This document shows, one piece after another, positions 23,102 to 34,800 of a stretch of 64,000 bases of DNA. A program made the position numbers and the translations under genes. The notes under the pieces were generated by a model, which saw nothing but the letters and a program-made list of their open reading frames with translations, did no database searches and was not told where the DNA came from. Position 1 is the stretch's first letter. Every line of letters starts with the position of its first letter. This stretch comes from Laguncularia racemosa. Lineage: Eukaryota; Streptophyta; Magnoliopsida; Myrtales; Combretaceae. The stretch is from contig JBBMOL010000118.1 in NCBI GenBank assembly GCA_037954665.1, positions 1,302,001 through 1,366,000 on the forward strand, read 5' to 3'.

Positions 23102-24040
23102 TCATTGACTTCTTATGAGTAGTACAATTTTCATTACATATGAATTAACAAGGCCCCTCAAATTTAGGCCATTTATATTAGCTAGCACTAGTGCCCCTCT
23201 TGTCAGGATCTTCCTTACAACATAGGGTCCTTCGTAATTTGGAGAGAATTTTCCTATAGGGTCTTGTACATTTGGCAACACTTTCTTCAATACCAAATCT
23301 CCTTCTTTGAAGTTTCTCGGTCGTACCTTCTTATTGAATGCTCTAGCCATTCTTTCCTGGTAGCACTAACTATAGCATAATGCTGTGAGTCACTTTTCAT
23401 CGGTCAAATTCAAGTGATCAATCTTTTTCTTTACCCATTCTGCTTTTTCAAGCTATGCTTTCACTAGTACCTTGAAGAATGGAATTTCCACTTCTATAGG
23501 AAACATGGCTTCAATTCCATATGCCAGTAAATAAGGAGTGCCTCTAATCGAGGTACTTATTGAAGTCCTATATGCCATGAAGGCAAACAACAACATCTCA
23601 TGCCAATCAATGTAACTGATTGCCATTTTTTCAATGATTCTTTTAATATTTTTATTGGCAGCCTCAATTGCACCATTCATTTGAGGACAATATGGAGTTG
23701 AATTTCTATGGTTGATTCCAAATTGTTACCATATATGTATTACTAATTTGTTGTTTAGATTGGTTCCATGATCTATAATGATGGATTCAGGTACCCCATA
23801 CCTAGCGATTATGTCTCTTTTTAAGAACTTGACGACCACTCCTTTAGTCACATTGATATATGAAGATGCTTCAACCCATTTAGTAAAATAATCAATAGCC
23901 ACCAAAATGAACCTGTGTAACATGTAATTCTTGAGGTGGAGCGTTGATTTTATTTGCATAGATTTGGCATAAGTGACAATGCCTAACATGTTTAATACAG
24001 TCTGCTTCCATAGTTATTCAGAAATAACCCATCCTTATGA
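23102..24040 (-). pseudogene. Tat/Ogre integrase
   Basis: Would join element DNA to the host genome. Core signatures are readable: FILVAIDYFTKWVEA (first catalytic Asp, near 23890), ESIIIDHGTNLNN (second Asp, near 23770) and NGAIEAANKNIK (Glu, near 23670). The C-terminal part at 23350-23102 reads ARAFNKKVRPRNFKEGDLVL and GPYVVRK, the usual post-core domain, with no chromodomain after it, as expected for Tat. Stops and frame changes split it into at least three pieces. Confidence 0.8.
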
Positions 24041-24299
24041 TTTTGCAGGCTACATGTGCAGCCCACAAACCCCCTCATGTATTTCTTGCATCAAGGTATT
24101 TGCTTCCTTCTCGTCAACACACCTTAACATAGTAGTATCAAAAGATCTCTTATATAACGCAAACACATGGAGTAAGAAATGTGTAACCAATCTCCTTAGT
24201 GCTTTTTGGTATTTCTTATTTACCCCCTCTAGGTAAGTACCATTTTGAAGGAATACCTTGATATCATGACACCAAGGCTTTTGGTCTTGACTCTCTTTA

Positions 24300-25200
24300 G
24301 TTGTTAAGCAAAAAGCTAGTTTCTCTTCAATTTCAATCTTTAAGGGTTGAATCTCTATGCCATTTAAGATCTAAATCATGGATGCCAACGTTACCAAAGC
24401 ATCAATGAATTGATTTTGGGTTCTAGACACATACATGAAAGAAATCTTTTTAAACCTTTTCATTAATTCGCGATGCTAATGGTACGATATTAATTTACTG
24501 TCTTTAGCCTTTTATTCTCCTAAGGTCTGGAGAATGATCAAAGACGAGTCCCCATATACTTCCAATCCTTGGATACCCATCTCTAATGTCATTTTAAGCC
24601 CCATGATATAAGCTTCATATTATGCTATATTGTTAGTGTACGAAAACGTCAACTTCGCTACTACGGGAAAATGGTTATCTTCAGGAGATATCAATACTGC
24701 CCCTATTTGACATCCAAAAAAATTTGTGGCTACATCAAAATATAACTTCCACTACTAACCTTCTGAATCTTCTTTGATAGTGACCATAATCCCTTCATCT
24801 AGAAATTGAATTTTTAAGACTATAGACATACCTTCATCCAAATATTCTACCAACTGGTCTGCCAAAGCTTGCCCTTTTACTAAACTCTAACTTACATAGG
24901 TGATGTCGAACTCTAAAAACAAAATTTTCCATTTAGAGATTCTACCTATCAAAGCTAGTTTTCTGGCTACATATCGTAACGAATTGTGCTTAGTTAACAA
25001 CTCAATTAAATAATATAGGGTGTATTGCCGAAGCTTATTCATTACCCACACCAAAGCATAACAAGCCCTCTTAACTTCCGAATACCTATGTTCTCCCTCG
25101 GTAAACTTCATACTCAGGTAATATATAAGATGCTCTTTTCTTTTCATTTCGTCTTTTTACCCTAGCACATAACCCATGGATTTAGAGAGTATGGTCAAAT
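24300..25200 (-). pseudogene. Tandem RNase H domains of the Tat element
   Basis: The first RNase H, linked to RT, runs over about 25200-24880 (LMYYLS-like start, then GEHRYSEVKRACYALVWVM and LIGRISKWKILFLEFDI). After a short linker a second one starts near 24750 with WKLYFDVATNFFGCQIGAVL and continues through YEAYIMGLKMTLEMGIQGLEVYGDSS near 24560-24620. This second domain is the extra, archaeal-like RNase H known from the Tat lineage. Catalytic Asp and Glu are visible in it, but several stops break the frame. Confidence 0.75.
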
Positions 25201-25296
25201 ACAAGAATAGATGCCTCCAAGGGGTAGAAATCGTCAGGATTAGAGGATTCATCAAACATCCCTTGATTTATTAAAGGCATTTTCACATTTTGCATC

Positions 25297-26230
25297 TTAT
25301 TCCACTATACCATTTTTCTTCAAGAGCTCAAACAAAGGGCAACACTTATCGGTGAATTGAGGTATGAACCTGGCTATGTAGTTCAACCTTCCTAATGGAC
25401 CCCTTACTTCTTTAAGGGTTTGCAGGGCTAGCATTTCAATGATTGCCTTCACTTTGTCTAGGTTTACTTCAATCCCCCTTCGATCGGCAACAAACCTTAG
25501 AAGTTTTCCTGATGTTACACCAAACGTGCACTTTTTAGGATTTAACTTCAATTGGAATTTTCTAAACCTCACAAACAACTTCCTGAGGACTTCCACATGA
25601 TCCTTCATGAAACTTAGCAATCATATCATCAATGCATACTTCAACCTCTTTATACATCATGTCATGGAACAGTGCTACCACAGCTCACTGATAAGTTGCT
25701 CTGGCATTCTTTAAACCAAAAGGCATAACCTTATAGCAAAACATTCCCCATGTAGTGTTGAACATTGTTTTGGTTTTGTTTTCCTCTAACATCTTAATCC
25801 GATTGTACCCTAGGAAATTGTCCATGAAAGAGAAAAGGTGGTTTCTAGCAGTGTTATCTACTAAGACATCAATGTGTGGCAAACTCAAACTTTCTCATTT
25901 TCCTTGAGGACTAGCACTACATTCACCACCTATTTTGAATAATTTGATACTTCAATGAACCCAACTTCCAGCAACTTCTTCACTTTCTCTTTGATTTTCA
26001 ACAGGATAGCAAGTCGAAACCTCCTAAGTTTTTGCTTTCTTAGTTTGAATTCTACTTTAGTGGGTAGTTTATGAACTACTATTGAAGGATCAAACCCCGG
26101 CATATCTTTGTATGACCACGTGAACATGTCCAAATGTTCAGATAGCAATTGCAATGTTTTCTGAAAAACCATTCTCCACCTTAATATTCCTAGGGTTTTA
26201 ATCCATACCTAAATTCAATTCAATGACTGG
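25297..26230 (-). pseudogene. Tat/Ogre reverse transcriptase
   Basis: Pieces in order: FTWSYKDMPGFDPSIVVHKL (near 26120), LPHIDVLVDNTA and FMDNFLGYNRIKM (25880-25790), FCYKVMPFGLKNARATYQ (near 25740-25690), the polymerase box VCIDDMIAKF (near 25640, both aspartates kept) and KKCTFGVTSGKLL (near 25525), followed by the connection region to 25300. TYKDMPGLD..I..H.L and VYVDDMIAKS are the family forms. Three frames are needed to read it, so it is dead. Confidence 0.85.
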
Positions 26231-27116
26231 TTCATCAATGACAATTTTGCCTTGCTTATTCAACATCATCTTCGATGACTAACTTAATAGGGCTAAAAAT
26301 GATATTGATATTTTCATTGTTTATAGGTGCAAGACACCCTACACTTTCATCAATTTCATTAGATCTAAAGAATAACAGTGAATAGGGAAGCAAATAAGTA
26401 GTAACACGTAAAGAAAAGGGGAATTCAAGACTTTATTCATGGTGAGGAAAATATTTATTGTTTATTGAAACTGAACTAAATTATGCTGGAATAGTAAAAA
26501 TAAGTTAAATGCTTCATATGACCCTATCTCTAATCTAAAGAGACCTATTGCCATATATTGGGATTGAGAACCGGTTGTTCAACTTGTCATCGATGATTCT
26601 TTCCTTTGTTTTGTTGATGGTGCATTGCTAGTTGAATGAGTAAATCAACTCAGATAATTCTGACAGCTAGATATAAGCTGGTGTTGGAAATGTGTCTTTA
26701 ATATCTAGAAACTCTAGTTGAGTGTAGCATAACTCACCTCTCTTCCCTTTTATCTTCTTCTTCTTCATCTCTTCAACCTCCCATTGAGTTGGCTTGTACC
26801 TAACCCAAATGTACCAATCTATTGCTATCGTTATAGTTGAATTGAGATTAACTCTTCATCTGTCATCTTTCTGACTTTATAAACCATACACACCCCCATC
26901 AAATATTTGTAAACCTAGCTCTTCCACTTCTTCACTCCTAATGTATGGGATGCCTGTCTCTCGGTATATGGTATAGTCATGTTCCCCCAACACTGTCACA
27001 ACCTAACCTTTAGATACAAACTTAACCTTCTAGTTTAGGCTGGATGGTATGGCTTCGACTGAGTGTACCTAAGGTCTCCCTAGCAATAAATTGAAAGAGC
27101 TTGGTATGTCTAGTAC

Positions 27117-27536
27117 TTAAAAAGGGATTGTGAATTCTTGTGGACCAATATCAACTAGTAACTCAACTTCCCCCAATACCACTCTCTTAGATCCATCAAA
27201 AGCTCGCACGGTTATTGAACCAGGCTTTATCTCTGACATGTCTATCCCTAAGAGGCTTAATGTAGACAACAGGCACACATTTAAAGATGAACCATTATAG
27301 ATTAATACCAAGGCCACCACCATGTCTTTACACTTAACTATAATGAATAGCAGTTTAGTGTACTGATCACCTTCCTCTCTTAACTCTTCTGGCGAAAAGG
27401 TTATTTGATCTATAGCAAAGATAGAATTGGTCACTAAACCTAACCTTTCAGTTGAAATATCTTCAAAAACCTTAACTTTGTGGATTATTTTCACAAGTGC
27501 TTCACAATGTAGTTTAGAGGGCAAAAGTAAGCCCAT
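27117..27536 (-). pseudogene. Tat/Ogre protease region
   Basis: Open for 139 codons. FSPEELREEGDQYTKLLFI and VLIYNGSSLNVCLLSTL match the retropepsin region of Ogre-like polyproteins, where the family reads VLIDNGSSLNV. Here the catalytic Asp is Tyr, so cleavage activity should be lost even though the frame is open. MSEIKPGSITVRAFDGSKR and ELLVDIGPQEFTI follow, as usual in this family. The segment 26230-27116 between it and RT is poorly conserved polyprotein with stops. Confidence 0.75.
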
Positions 27537-27595
27537 TAAGGAAATTTGGGCGAAGACCTTAGCTAGCTAATCTATGATCTTGTATTTACTGGTCT

Positions 27596-28243
27596 TCATA
27601 ATCTTCCTAAGGGAATTTTGATCCCTTGCACCCCCCCCCCCCGCTTCTTTTTGTCAATAGGCCTAAAAATCTCCTTAGGGGCTGGTTCCACAATAACCTT
27701 TATTTTGGCTTCCTCGGTTGAATCATATACCCTTCCTGAATGGGTCAATCCTCCTAACATTGGTAAAGGGGTTACCTTCGTAGTTTGATTTATAGCTTGA
27801 TAATTTAATGGTGCAACCTTATAATCCTCCAGTGACACTAGAACATTGAACACAAACTTCTTAAGTTGAATGGTGACTGGCCTTTCTTCCTCCTTCTTAG
27901 GGTATTTAAAGATGAAAGACTTAAGGTCAACTCCGACCATACCTACCATCCACTAAAAATTCTCTTCTTGACCTCTAAGGTTATCTTCCTCTTCAAATTC
28001 CGAGCCTTAGCCTATAGGCGATGCATCTGCATAGACTTTTAGCTTAAAAGAATAGTCTACTAAGTATTCAAATGTCCCAAATGGCTCTCCTAGTGCATCG
28101 ACAGTAAGATCACCTGCTAAATACGTTTTTCTTAGCTTTCTATATCTAATTCTTCTTTAGCTTAGGGTTCATCATGGCCTAAATCTTTTCCTTCTTTGCT
28201 TTCCCTTCCTTGAGTAACTAGTAAATTGCGGGTTTGGTTCTAG
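27596..28243 (-). pseudogene. Tat/Ogre gag-protease linker
   Basis: The open part (27949-27596) contains VAPLNYQAINQTTKVTPLPM and GGLTHSGRVY, matching the 'VPWNY ... GGMTRSGRVY' stretch that sits between gag and protease in Ogre-like polyproteins. It also holds a run of 12 C residues (27631-27642), read as a Gly run, which looks slippage-prone. The rest up to 28243 is the continuation of gag, cut by the Sirevirus insertion. Confidence 0.65.
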
Positions 28244-28248
28244 TCTTG

Positions 28249-29714
28249 TGTTGGTCCCAATTAGATTAATCAAGAGGGGGGTGAATTGATTAATTACTTA
28301 AAATTTCACTTTTTCGCAAATCAACTAAAACTCTTGACTAATAAAATCATGTGAATAACAATAATGAAGAACAATAATGTGCAGTAAATAAAAGTAGAGA
28401 AGAGTAGAATGCTCAGATATTTATAGAGGTTCCGCCTCGAGCGTCAGTCCTCTCTTCCAGCTCCACGTCGGGGTCCCGGTTGTCTATACCGATTGTGTTT
28501 CACTATATCAACAAATCGAAGATATACAACACAAGCCTCTTTAAGGCAAAGTCTCACTGTTGAGTCTTTCTAGCTTCTTCACTAAGCTAATCACTCATCT
28601 ACAGTGATGAAACAACAAACAATTCCCTTTCCACGAAAGGAATCTCAACAACAACAACAATGAGGAATAACAAATTTCCTCTAGATCACATATATATGTA
28701 AAGATATTTGCTTGAAGATGTATGAGTCTTTTCTTCTCGTGTGTAATTTTTTCTTTCAACCACGTTCCTTTTTCTGTTTTTTTTTTTAATGTTCTTCACT
28801 TCACTTTTCATTTGAATTAAACACTTTATATATGGAGAAAACATAACGGCTACTTTCCACGTGATAATCTTGAATTTATTTTTGAATTTTCAATTCAAAA
28901 ATAAGTTGGATCTGTTGAGGAAGATATGCATTCGTGATATTCTTGTTGAAGATAAGCTTGGATAATTAGTTTGACCGAGATCTTCTTTGGATATATCTCT
29001 CGGATCAAGTTTGTTGAAGATATCCCTCACATTGTGGAACCATATCTTGATATAACAACCATATCTCTTATCCTTATCTTTGTAACTGCTGGATCTCCCA
29101 AAATATAGTACAAATATCCAATTTTAAATCTAGATAAAACTTGTAAATCCTATATGATCTCACTTTATCATAAAATGAAATCTTTGAATAAAATCTTGTG
29201 AAACTTTATGTAAATTGAAAAAACCCGTGATATAAAATCCAACTTTAGTAAAACACATCAAGTATATTACCCAAAAATACTTGACACGTGGAGCTAGGCC
29301 TTGAAATTTATTAAAACTATCGATATAAAATTTAGAACGTAATCTGGAAAAATTCGTAACAGACATGAAAGGTTCTGAAAGTGCTTCTGAAGCAAACCTG
29401 TTAACTGTCCTGAAGGTTCTGAAAGTGCTTCTGAAACAAACCTGTCAACTGTTCTCCTGTTATGAAGGTTCTAAAAGTGCTTCTGAAAGGTTACCACGAT
29501 AACTACGGATACACTACACAACTTCTGAAACACCTTCTGTCAGAACAAAAATAGTCTTTATAACACTTTTGAAGGTTCTGAACAAGCTTCTGTCTCCTTG
29601 TTCAACTTTAGAAAAAAATTACGTGCTATCTTAAACATTCATTACACTCATTCCTCTTTTGTTAACATCAAAACTAAATTAGAGAACTTAACATTCTCCC
29701 CCTTAACATCAACA
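28249..29714 (-). repeat. Sirevirus 3' LTR
   Basis: Read on the - strand it starts TGTTGATGTTAAGGGGGAG at 29714 and ends ATTGGGACCAACA at 28249. TATA motif CATATATAAAGTG at about 28822-28834. Three copies of GGTTCTGAAAGTGCTTCTGA (as read on +) lie at 29370-29490. It is followed by the duplicated TCTTG. Confidence 0.93.
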
Positions 29715-29728
29715 TTCTCCCCCTTTTT
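29715..29728 (-). promoter_or_regulatory. Sirevirus polypurine tract
   Basis: AAAAAGGGGGAGAA on the - strand directly precedes the 3' LTR start. A second copy of its core, AAGGGGGAGAATGTT, lies just inside the LTR. The ~300 bases from 29729 to 30026 hold no gene. Confidence 0.75.
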
Positions 29729-30026
29729 GATGATAACAAAACACCATTAGATAATCAAAATATACACAACTTTCATGTTTAAGCATATATTCCTATAACA
29801 CATTGATCATAAGCACTCATAAGCACTATAGAATCATTATAAGCAGCAAACAAAGCAACAAGCAGTATATATAGAATCGATATAATAGAATCATTCTTCT
29901 CGTAACATCAACATTTACCATTCTCCGCCTTTTTGTTAACAGCAAAAGGGTATCTCCCCCTTAATTGATGCATAAAAGATAACAAAAGTCTTTTACAAGT
30001 TGATTCGAAAACAAAATTTAAAAGAA

Positions 30027-30521
30027 CTAAGATTTTCTAGATCTTGTTACTCGAGAGGTAGAGGGAGTGGTGGAATGTTTGGTTGACGAAGGTTTCTCTG
30101 GTGAAGTATCCAAGTCGATGATGCGAACATAATCTGGAAATTTGTTGGATAAGAAGAGCTTGATTTCACCATGAAGACTTGTGACAAATTGGGATGTTTT
30201 ATCCGTCTTGGAGTCCAAAATCTTGAAGGAGTTAGTCACTGAATCTCCAATCTTCCTCACTTGAGAGACAAATTTATCAAACGCAATCACATTATTAGAT
30301 AGATCTTGTTTGAATCTCGCACTAAATTCATCATAAAGAATCCTATAGTGATGGAGATCGATAATCATCTTCTCAGAATTCTTCTTGATATCAGAGAGAA
30401 TATCAGAAGTTTATTTAACTTGTAACTCCATTGATTCAAGTCTCCTTAGATCAGATCGTTGTAGAACTTCATATGTCAAAGTTGTTTTAACCAAATCTGA
30501 TAGTTCATGTTTCAAACTTTC
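30027..30521 (-). pseudogene. Sirevirus envelope-like protein, C-terminal part
   Basis: Same reading frame as the upstream 404-codon part but separated from it by TGA (30522-30524) and by TAA (30411-30413). The 113-codon open piece starts MIIDLHHYRILYDEFSARFK and is rich in heptad-like hydrophobic spacing (FDKFVSQVRKIGDSVTNSF), suggesting a coiled coil. It ends with a Ser/Thr/Arg-rich basic tail. Envelope-like proteins of Sireviruses commonly end in a coiled coil; the role is unproven. Whether the two stops are mutations or the protein really ends earlier cannot be told from one copy. Confidence 0.55.
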
Positions 30522-31736
30522 TCAAACAACATTCTTTATTTGTTCTAGATCAACATTGGATATAACTTCTTTTGTTCCACTCTTCCCAGCCTCTTCACCA
30601 TATGATTTCTTCCCATGATCTGTTTCAACCTCTGTTCTTGGTTCTGAACTAGGTTCTGAACCTCCTTCTTGAACAGATATTCCAAAAGGAACTATTCTTT
30701 TGATATGCTTTTGATGGACAAAATGTGCACCATCATTCGCATACCACAAACAATCCTTAACAAAGATGGACATATGATGAAAAACTTCTTTACCTATCCT
30801 CTTTAATTTAATAGGTTCAGATGAACTGGTAGGCAAAACTATCCCTTTAAACACAAACAATCGCATTAGTATATTCCCAAACACTAAACTTTCTTTATTC
30901 CTCCAAATTTGATCAATGACTCTAGAAGCCATGTCCACATTCCTTTTGTTAATCATTACATAGATAATTTGAGCATGTTCAATGGACATTGAAGTAGAAC
31001 TGCCCTTTCTTGGACATAGACACTCAACAATTATCTTATGAATGATTCGAGGAAACAACTCGAAATCAATGACCATTGCTTCTTTTCCATAATCCATTTG
31101 CAATCCTCCATTTATAGCAGTAAACAGATCATTCCTAGGCATGTTCGTGATTTCTACATCATCATTTACATCATGTAGATGTAGACATTTAACCACATCT
31201 TCCCTAGAAATTAAAATGTCTTGATCACATACTCTGGAAATTAAGACATTCCCTTCCGCAAGACTTAAATTTCCATAAAATTCTTTGACACATTCCCCAT
31301 AAACTAGAACTTGAGTAGAGCAAAGTTCCATGCATCCTAACAGTTCATTCCAGTAGAATCCATTACTAGTAAAGAAATTAAAATCCACAAAGCTACAAGA
31401 ACACACCTCATTTTTCTTCTTTCGAAGAGATTTTGAATTTGAGGGTTTCAGAGTTAGTACATTCTCTTGTTTCGTTTCCTTCCTAGATGCTTTCGGAGAG
31501 ATTTCTTGAATAGCTTTTCCTTTTCCTTGTGAAGACGATGCAGCTCGTTTTCTTTTGGTAATCTTCTTGGAACCTATGATAGATTCGGAATCAGGGGAAC
31601 TCGGATTCTCTCCTATGGAAGGTTCTTGATATTTTTCCGAAGAGTTTGAAGATTCATCATGAATCACTAAAGGCTTGTTTGATGATTTTGTTTTGAATGA
31701 TTTTTGTTTAAGGCGTTCTGATGTTTTAGGCGCCAT
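30522..31736 (-). CDS. Sirevirus envelope-like protein (third ORF)
   Basis: 404 codons downstream of pol in the same frame. The first ~115 residues are Ser/Lys-rich with a nuclear-signal-like KKITKRKR. Residues ~120-320 (YGECVKEFYGNLSL, later VIDQIWRNKESLVFGN) resemble the plant 'putative transposon protein' domain found in envelope-like ORFs of Sireviruses and in some other retroelements. I see no clear signal peptide or membrane segment, so true envelope function is doubtful. The frame is separated from pol by TGA and two TAA codons; the ATG at 31736 is the first in a plausible context. Expression route unknown. Confidence 0.65.
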   Translation of the reverse strand: MAPKTSERLKQKSFKTKSSNKPLVIHDESSNSSEKYQEPSIGENPSSPDSESIIGSKKITKRKRAASSSQGKGKAIQEISPKASRKETKQENVLTLKPSNSKSLRKKKNEVCSCSFVDFNFFTSNGFYWNELLGCMELCSTQVLVYGECVKEFYGNLSLAEGNVLISRVCDQDILISREDVVKCLHLHDVNDDVEITNMPRNDLFTAINGGLQMDYGKEAMVIDFELFPRIIHKIIVECLCPRKGSSTSMSIEHAQIIYVMINKRNVDMASRVIDQIWRNKESLVFGNILMRLFVFKGIVLPTSSSEPIKLKRIGKEVFHHMSIFVKDCLWYANDGAHFVHQKHIKRIVPFGISVQEGGSEPSSEPRTEVETDHGKKSYGEEAGKSGTKEVISNVDLEQIKNVV

Positions 31737-31883
31737 TGGAGTTGCAATGAGAGAGAATGAAAATAGAGAGAGAGAAAAAGAACAAATTTCGAAGGAAGAG
31801 AATTAGAGAAGGAAGAAAACGAAGGAAAAGAAAAAAATATTTTAAATGAATAAAGATTTTTCAATATTTTCGGGGGAAAAAAA

Positions 31884-34800
31884 TCAAAAGGGGTTACAAA
31901 TTCCTAATTCATTTCTAATAAATTCAAATTTTACCTTTTCAAGAGGTTTAGTAAAAATATCTGCAAATTGATTATCGGTTGACACAAATTCAACATTTAT
32001 ATCTCCATTATGCACATGATCTCTAATAAAATGATGTCTAATTTCTATATGTTTTGACCTAGAATGATGTACTGGATTCTTTGTCAAATTTATTGCACTC
32101 GTGTTGTCACATTTAATTGGCACAGTTTTAAAATTTATTACATAATCATTCAATTGTTGTTTTATCCATAAAACTTGCGCACAGCAATTTCCAATAGAAA
32201 CATATTCAGCTTCAGCTGTGGATAGAGCAACAGAATTTTGTTTTTTAGAAGACCAAGAAATTAATTTATCACCTAGGAATTGACAAGTACCAGATGTGCT
32301 TTTTCTATCAATTTTACATCCAGCATAATCTGCATCAGAATATCCTATTAGATCAAAATTCTGATTTTTAGGATACCATATGCCTAAATTAGAAGTATTA
32401 ACTAGGTATTTGAAAATTCTCTTTACCGCTGATAAATGAATTTCTGTTGGTGCAGCTTGAAATCTAGCACACAAACACACACTGAACAAAATATCCGGTC
32501 TAGATGCAGTCAAATACAATAAAGAACCTATAAGACTCCTATAAAGTTTTTCACTTACCTTCTTTCCATTTAAGTCAGAGTCTAACCTTGATGAAGTACT
32601 CATAGGTGTTGTAACCTTTTTGCATCCATCATATCCAAATTTCTTCAATATTTGTTTTGTGTATTTTTCTTGATGAACAAAAATTCCTTCCTTTGTTTGT
32701 TTTATTTGAAGCCCCAAAAAGAATGTCAACTCTCCCATCATTGACATTTCAAATTCTGCCTGCATGGTCTCAGCAAATTCTTGACACAACAATTCTTTAG
32801 TAGATCCAAAGATAATATCATCCACATATATTTGTACAACTAAGATATCATTATCAAAAGTTTTTAAGAATAAAGTAGTATCCACTTTTCCTCTATGAAA
32901 ACCTTTAGAGATCAAAAACACACTCAATCTTTCATACCAAGCTCTTGGAGCTTGTTTCAAACCATATAGTGCTTTATTTAATTTAAAAACATAGTCTGAT
33001 TTGAAAGGTTCTTCAAAACTAGGTGGTTGTTCCACATAAACTTCTTCCTTTATAAAACCATTTAAAAATGCACTTTTTACATCCATTTGAAAAACTTTAA
33101 AATCTTTATAAGATGCATATGCAAGCATTAACCGTATTGCTTCTAGTCTAGCAACATGTGTATATGTTTCATCAAAATCTATTCCTTCTTCTTGTGAATA
33201 ACCTTTAGCTACTAATCTTTCTTTATTTCTTATAATTTTACCGTCTTCATCTAATTTATTTTTAAACACCCATTTAGTTCCGATTGTAGACTTCCCTCTA
33301 GGTCTAAGAACTAAATTCCATACATTGTTTCTTTGAAATTGATTTAATTCTTCTTGCATAGACATAATCCAATTAGCATCATTCAGAGCTTCTTCAATCT
33401 TATTAGGTTCAATTTCAGATAACAACACAAAATGATTTTCAAGATTTTGTAATTTAGCTCTTATTTTAACACCCGATTGTATATTTCCTATTATTTGATC
33501 AGAAGGATGTGCAGACTTATACCTCCAAGCTTTAGAAGCCTCTTGTTCAGATCTTACAACTTCTGAAGTACCTTCTGTATTTGCCTCTAAAATAGGTTCT
33601 GGATGATCAAATCCGCGAATGTTAACAGCAGGTGCTTCGGACTTAGGTTCTGAACTAACTTCTTCTTTAGAATTGGAGTCCTTTTCTTCATCAGAATCAA
33701 CATCCTTTAAATCCTCAATAAACTTAACATTTATAGATTCTTCAATAGTGTTTGATGACTTATTGAAAACACGATAAGCACGACTATTCAAAGAATATCC
33801 TAAGAAAATAGCTTCTTCAGATCTTTCATCAAACTTACCAAGGTTGAGTGGGTTCTTCTTCACAAAACATTTAGATCCAAAGATATGAAAATATGAAACG
33901 TTAGGTTTCTTACCTCGAAACATCTCATAAGCAGTCTTTGATGTCATAGGTCGAATGAAGACTCTATTGATGATATAGCAAGCTGTAGAAACTACTTCTG
34001 CCCAAAAATACTTAGCAATTCCACTCTCATTTAACATAGATCTAGTCATCTCTTGTAAAGTTCTATTCTTGCGTTCCACTACTCCATTTTGTTGAGGAGT
34101 GTATGGAGCTGAGAAATTATGAGATATACCATGTTCTTCACAAAAATTTAAAAAACTTGCATTTTGAAATTCTGTTCCATGATCAGTTCGAAGACTAGTT
34201 ATGGAAACTCCTTTTTCATTTTGTATTTGTTTTGCAAACTTTTGAAAAGAATCAAAGGTATCTCTTTTCTGTCGCAAGAATATAACCCAAGTGTATCTTG
34301 AAAAATCATCAACAATAACAAATCCATATTTGCTTCCACCTATGCTTAAGACTCTAGTAGGTCCAAAAAGATCTAGATGCAATAATTCAAGTGGTCTCTT
34401 AGTTGAGATTACATTTTTACTTTTATGAGAAACAGAAACCATTTTATTCTTTAAACAAGTATCACATTTCACATCTTGTTTAATATTTATCTTAGGTAAT
34501 CCTTTAATAATATCCTTTTTAGATAATTTTTCTAAGTGATTAAAATTAACATGTCCTAGTCGTTTATGCCAAGCAAAAACATGATCATTAAAAGAAATTA
34601 AACAACAATCATTATTGATTTCATCTGGTTTTATAAGATAGATATTTCTTTTCCTAATTCCTTCAAATAATCTTTCATCATTTTCATTAAAAGCATAGCA
34701 CTTGTCTTGATCAAAAATCATTCTATAACCTTTATCACATAACTGACTAATACTAAGTAAATTATGTTTTAAACCTTGCACAAGATATACATTTTCAATA

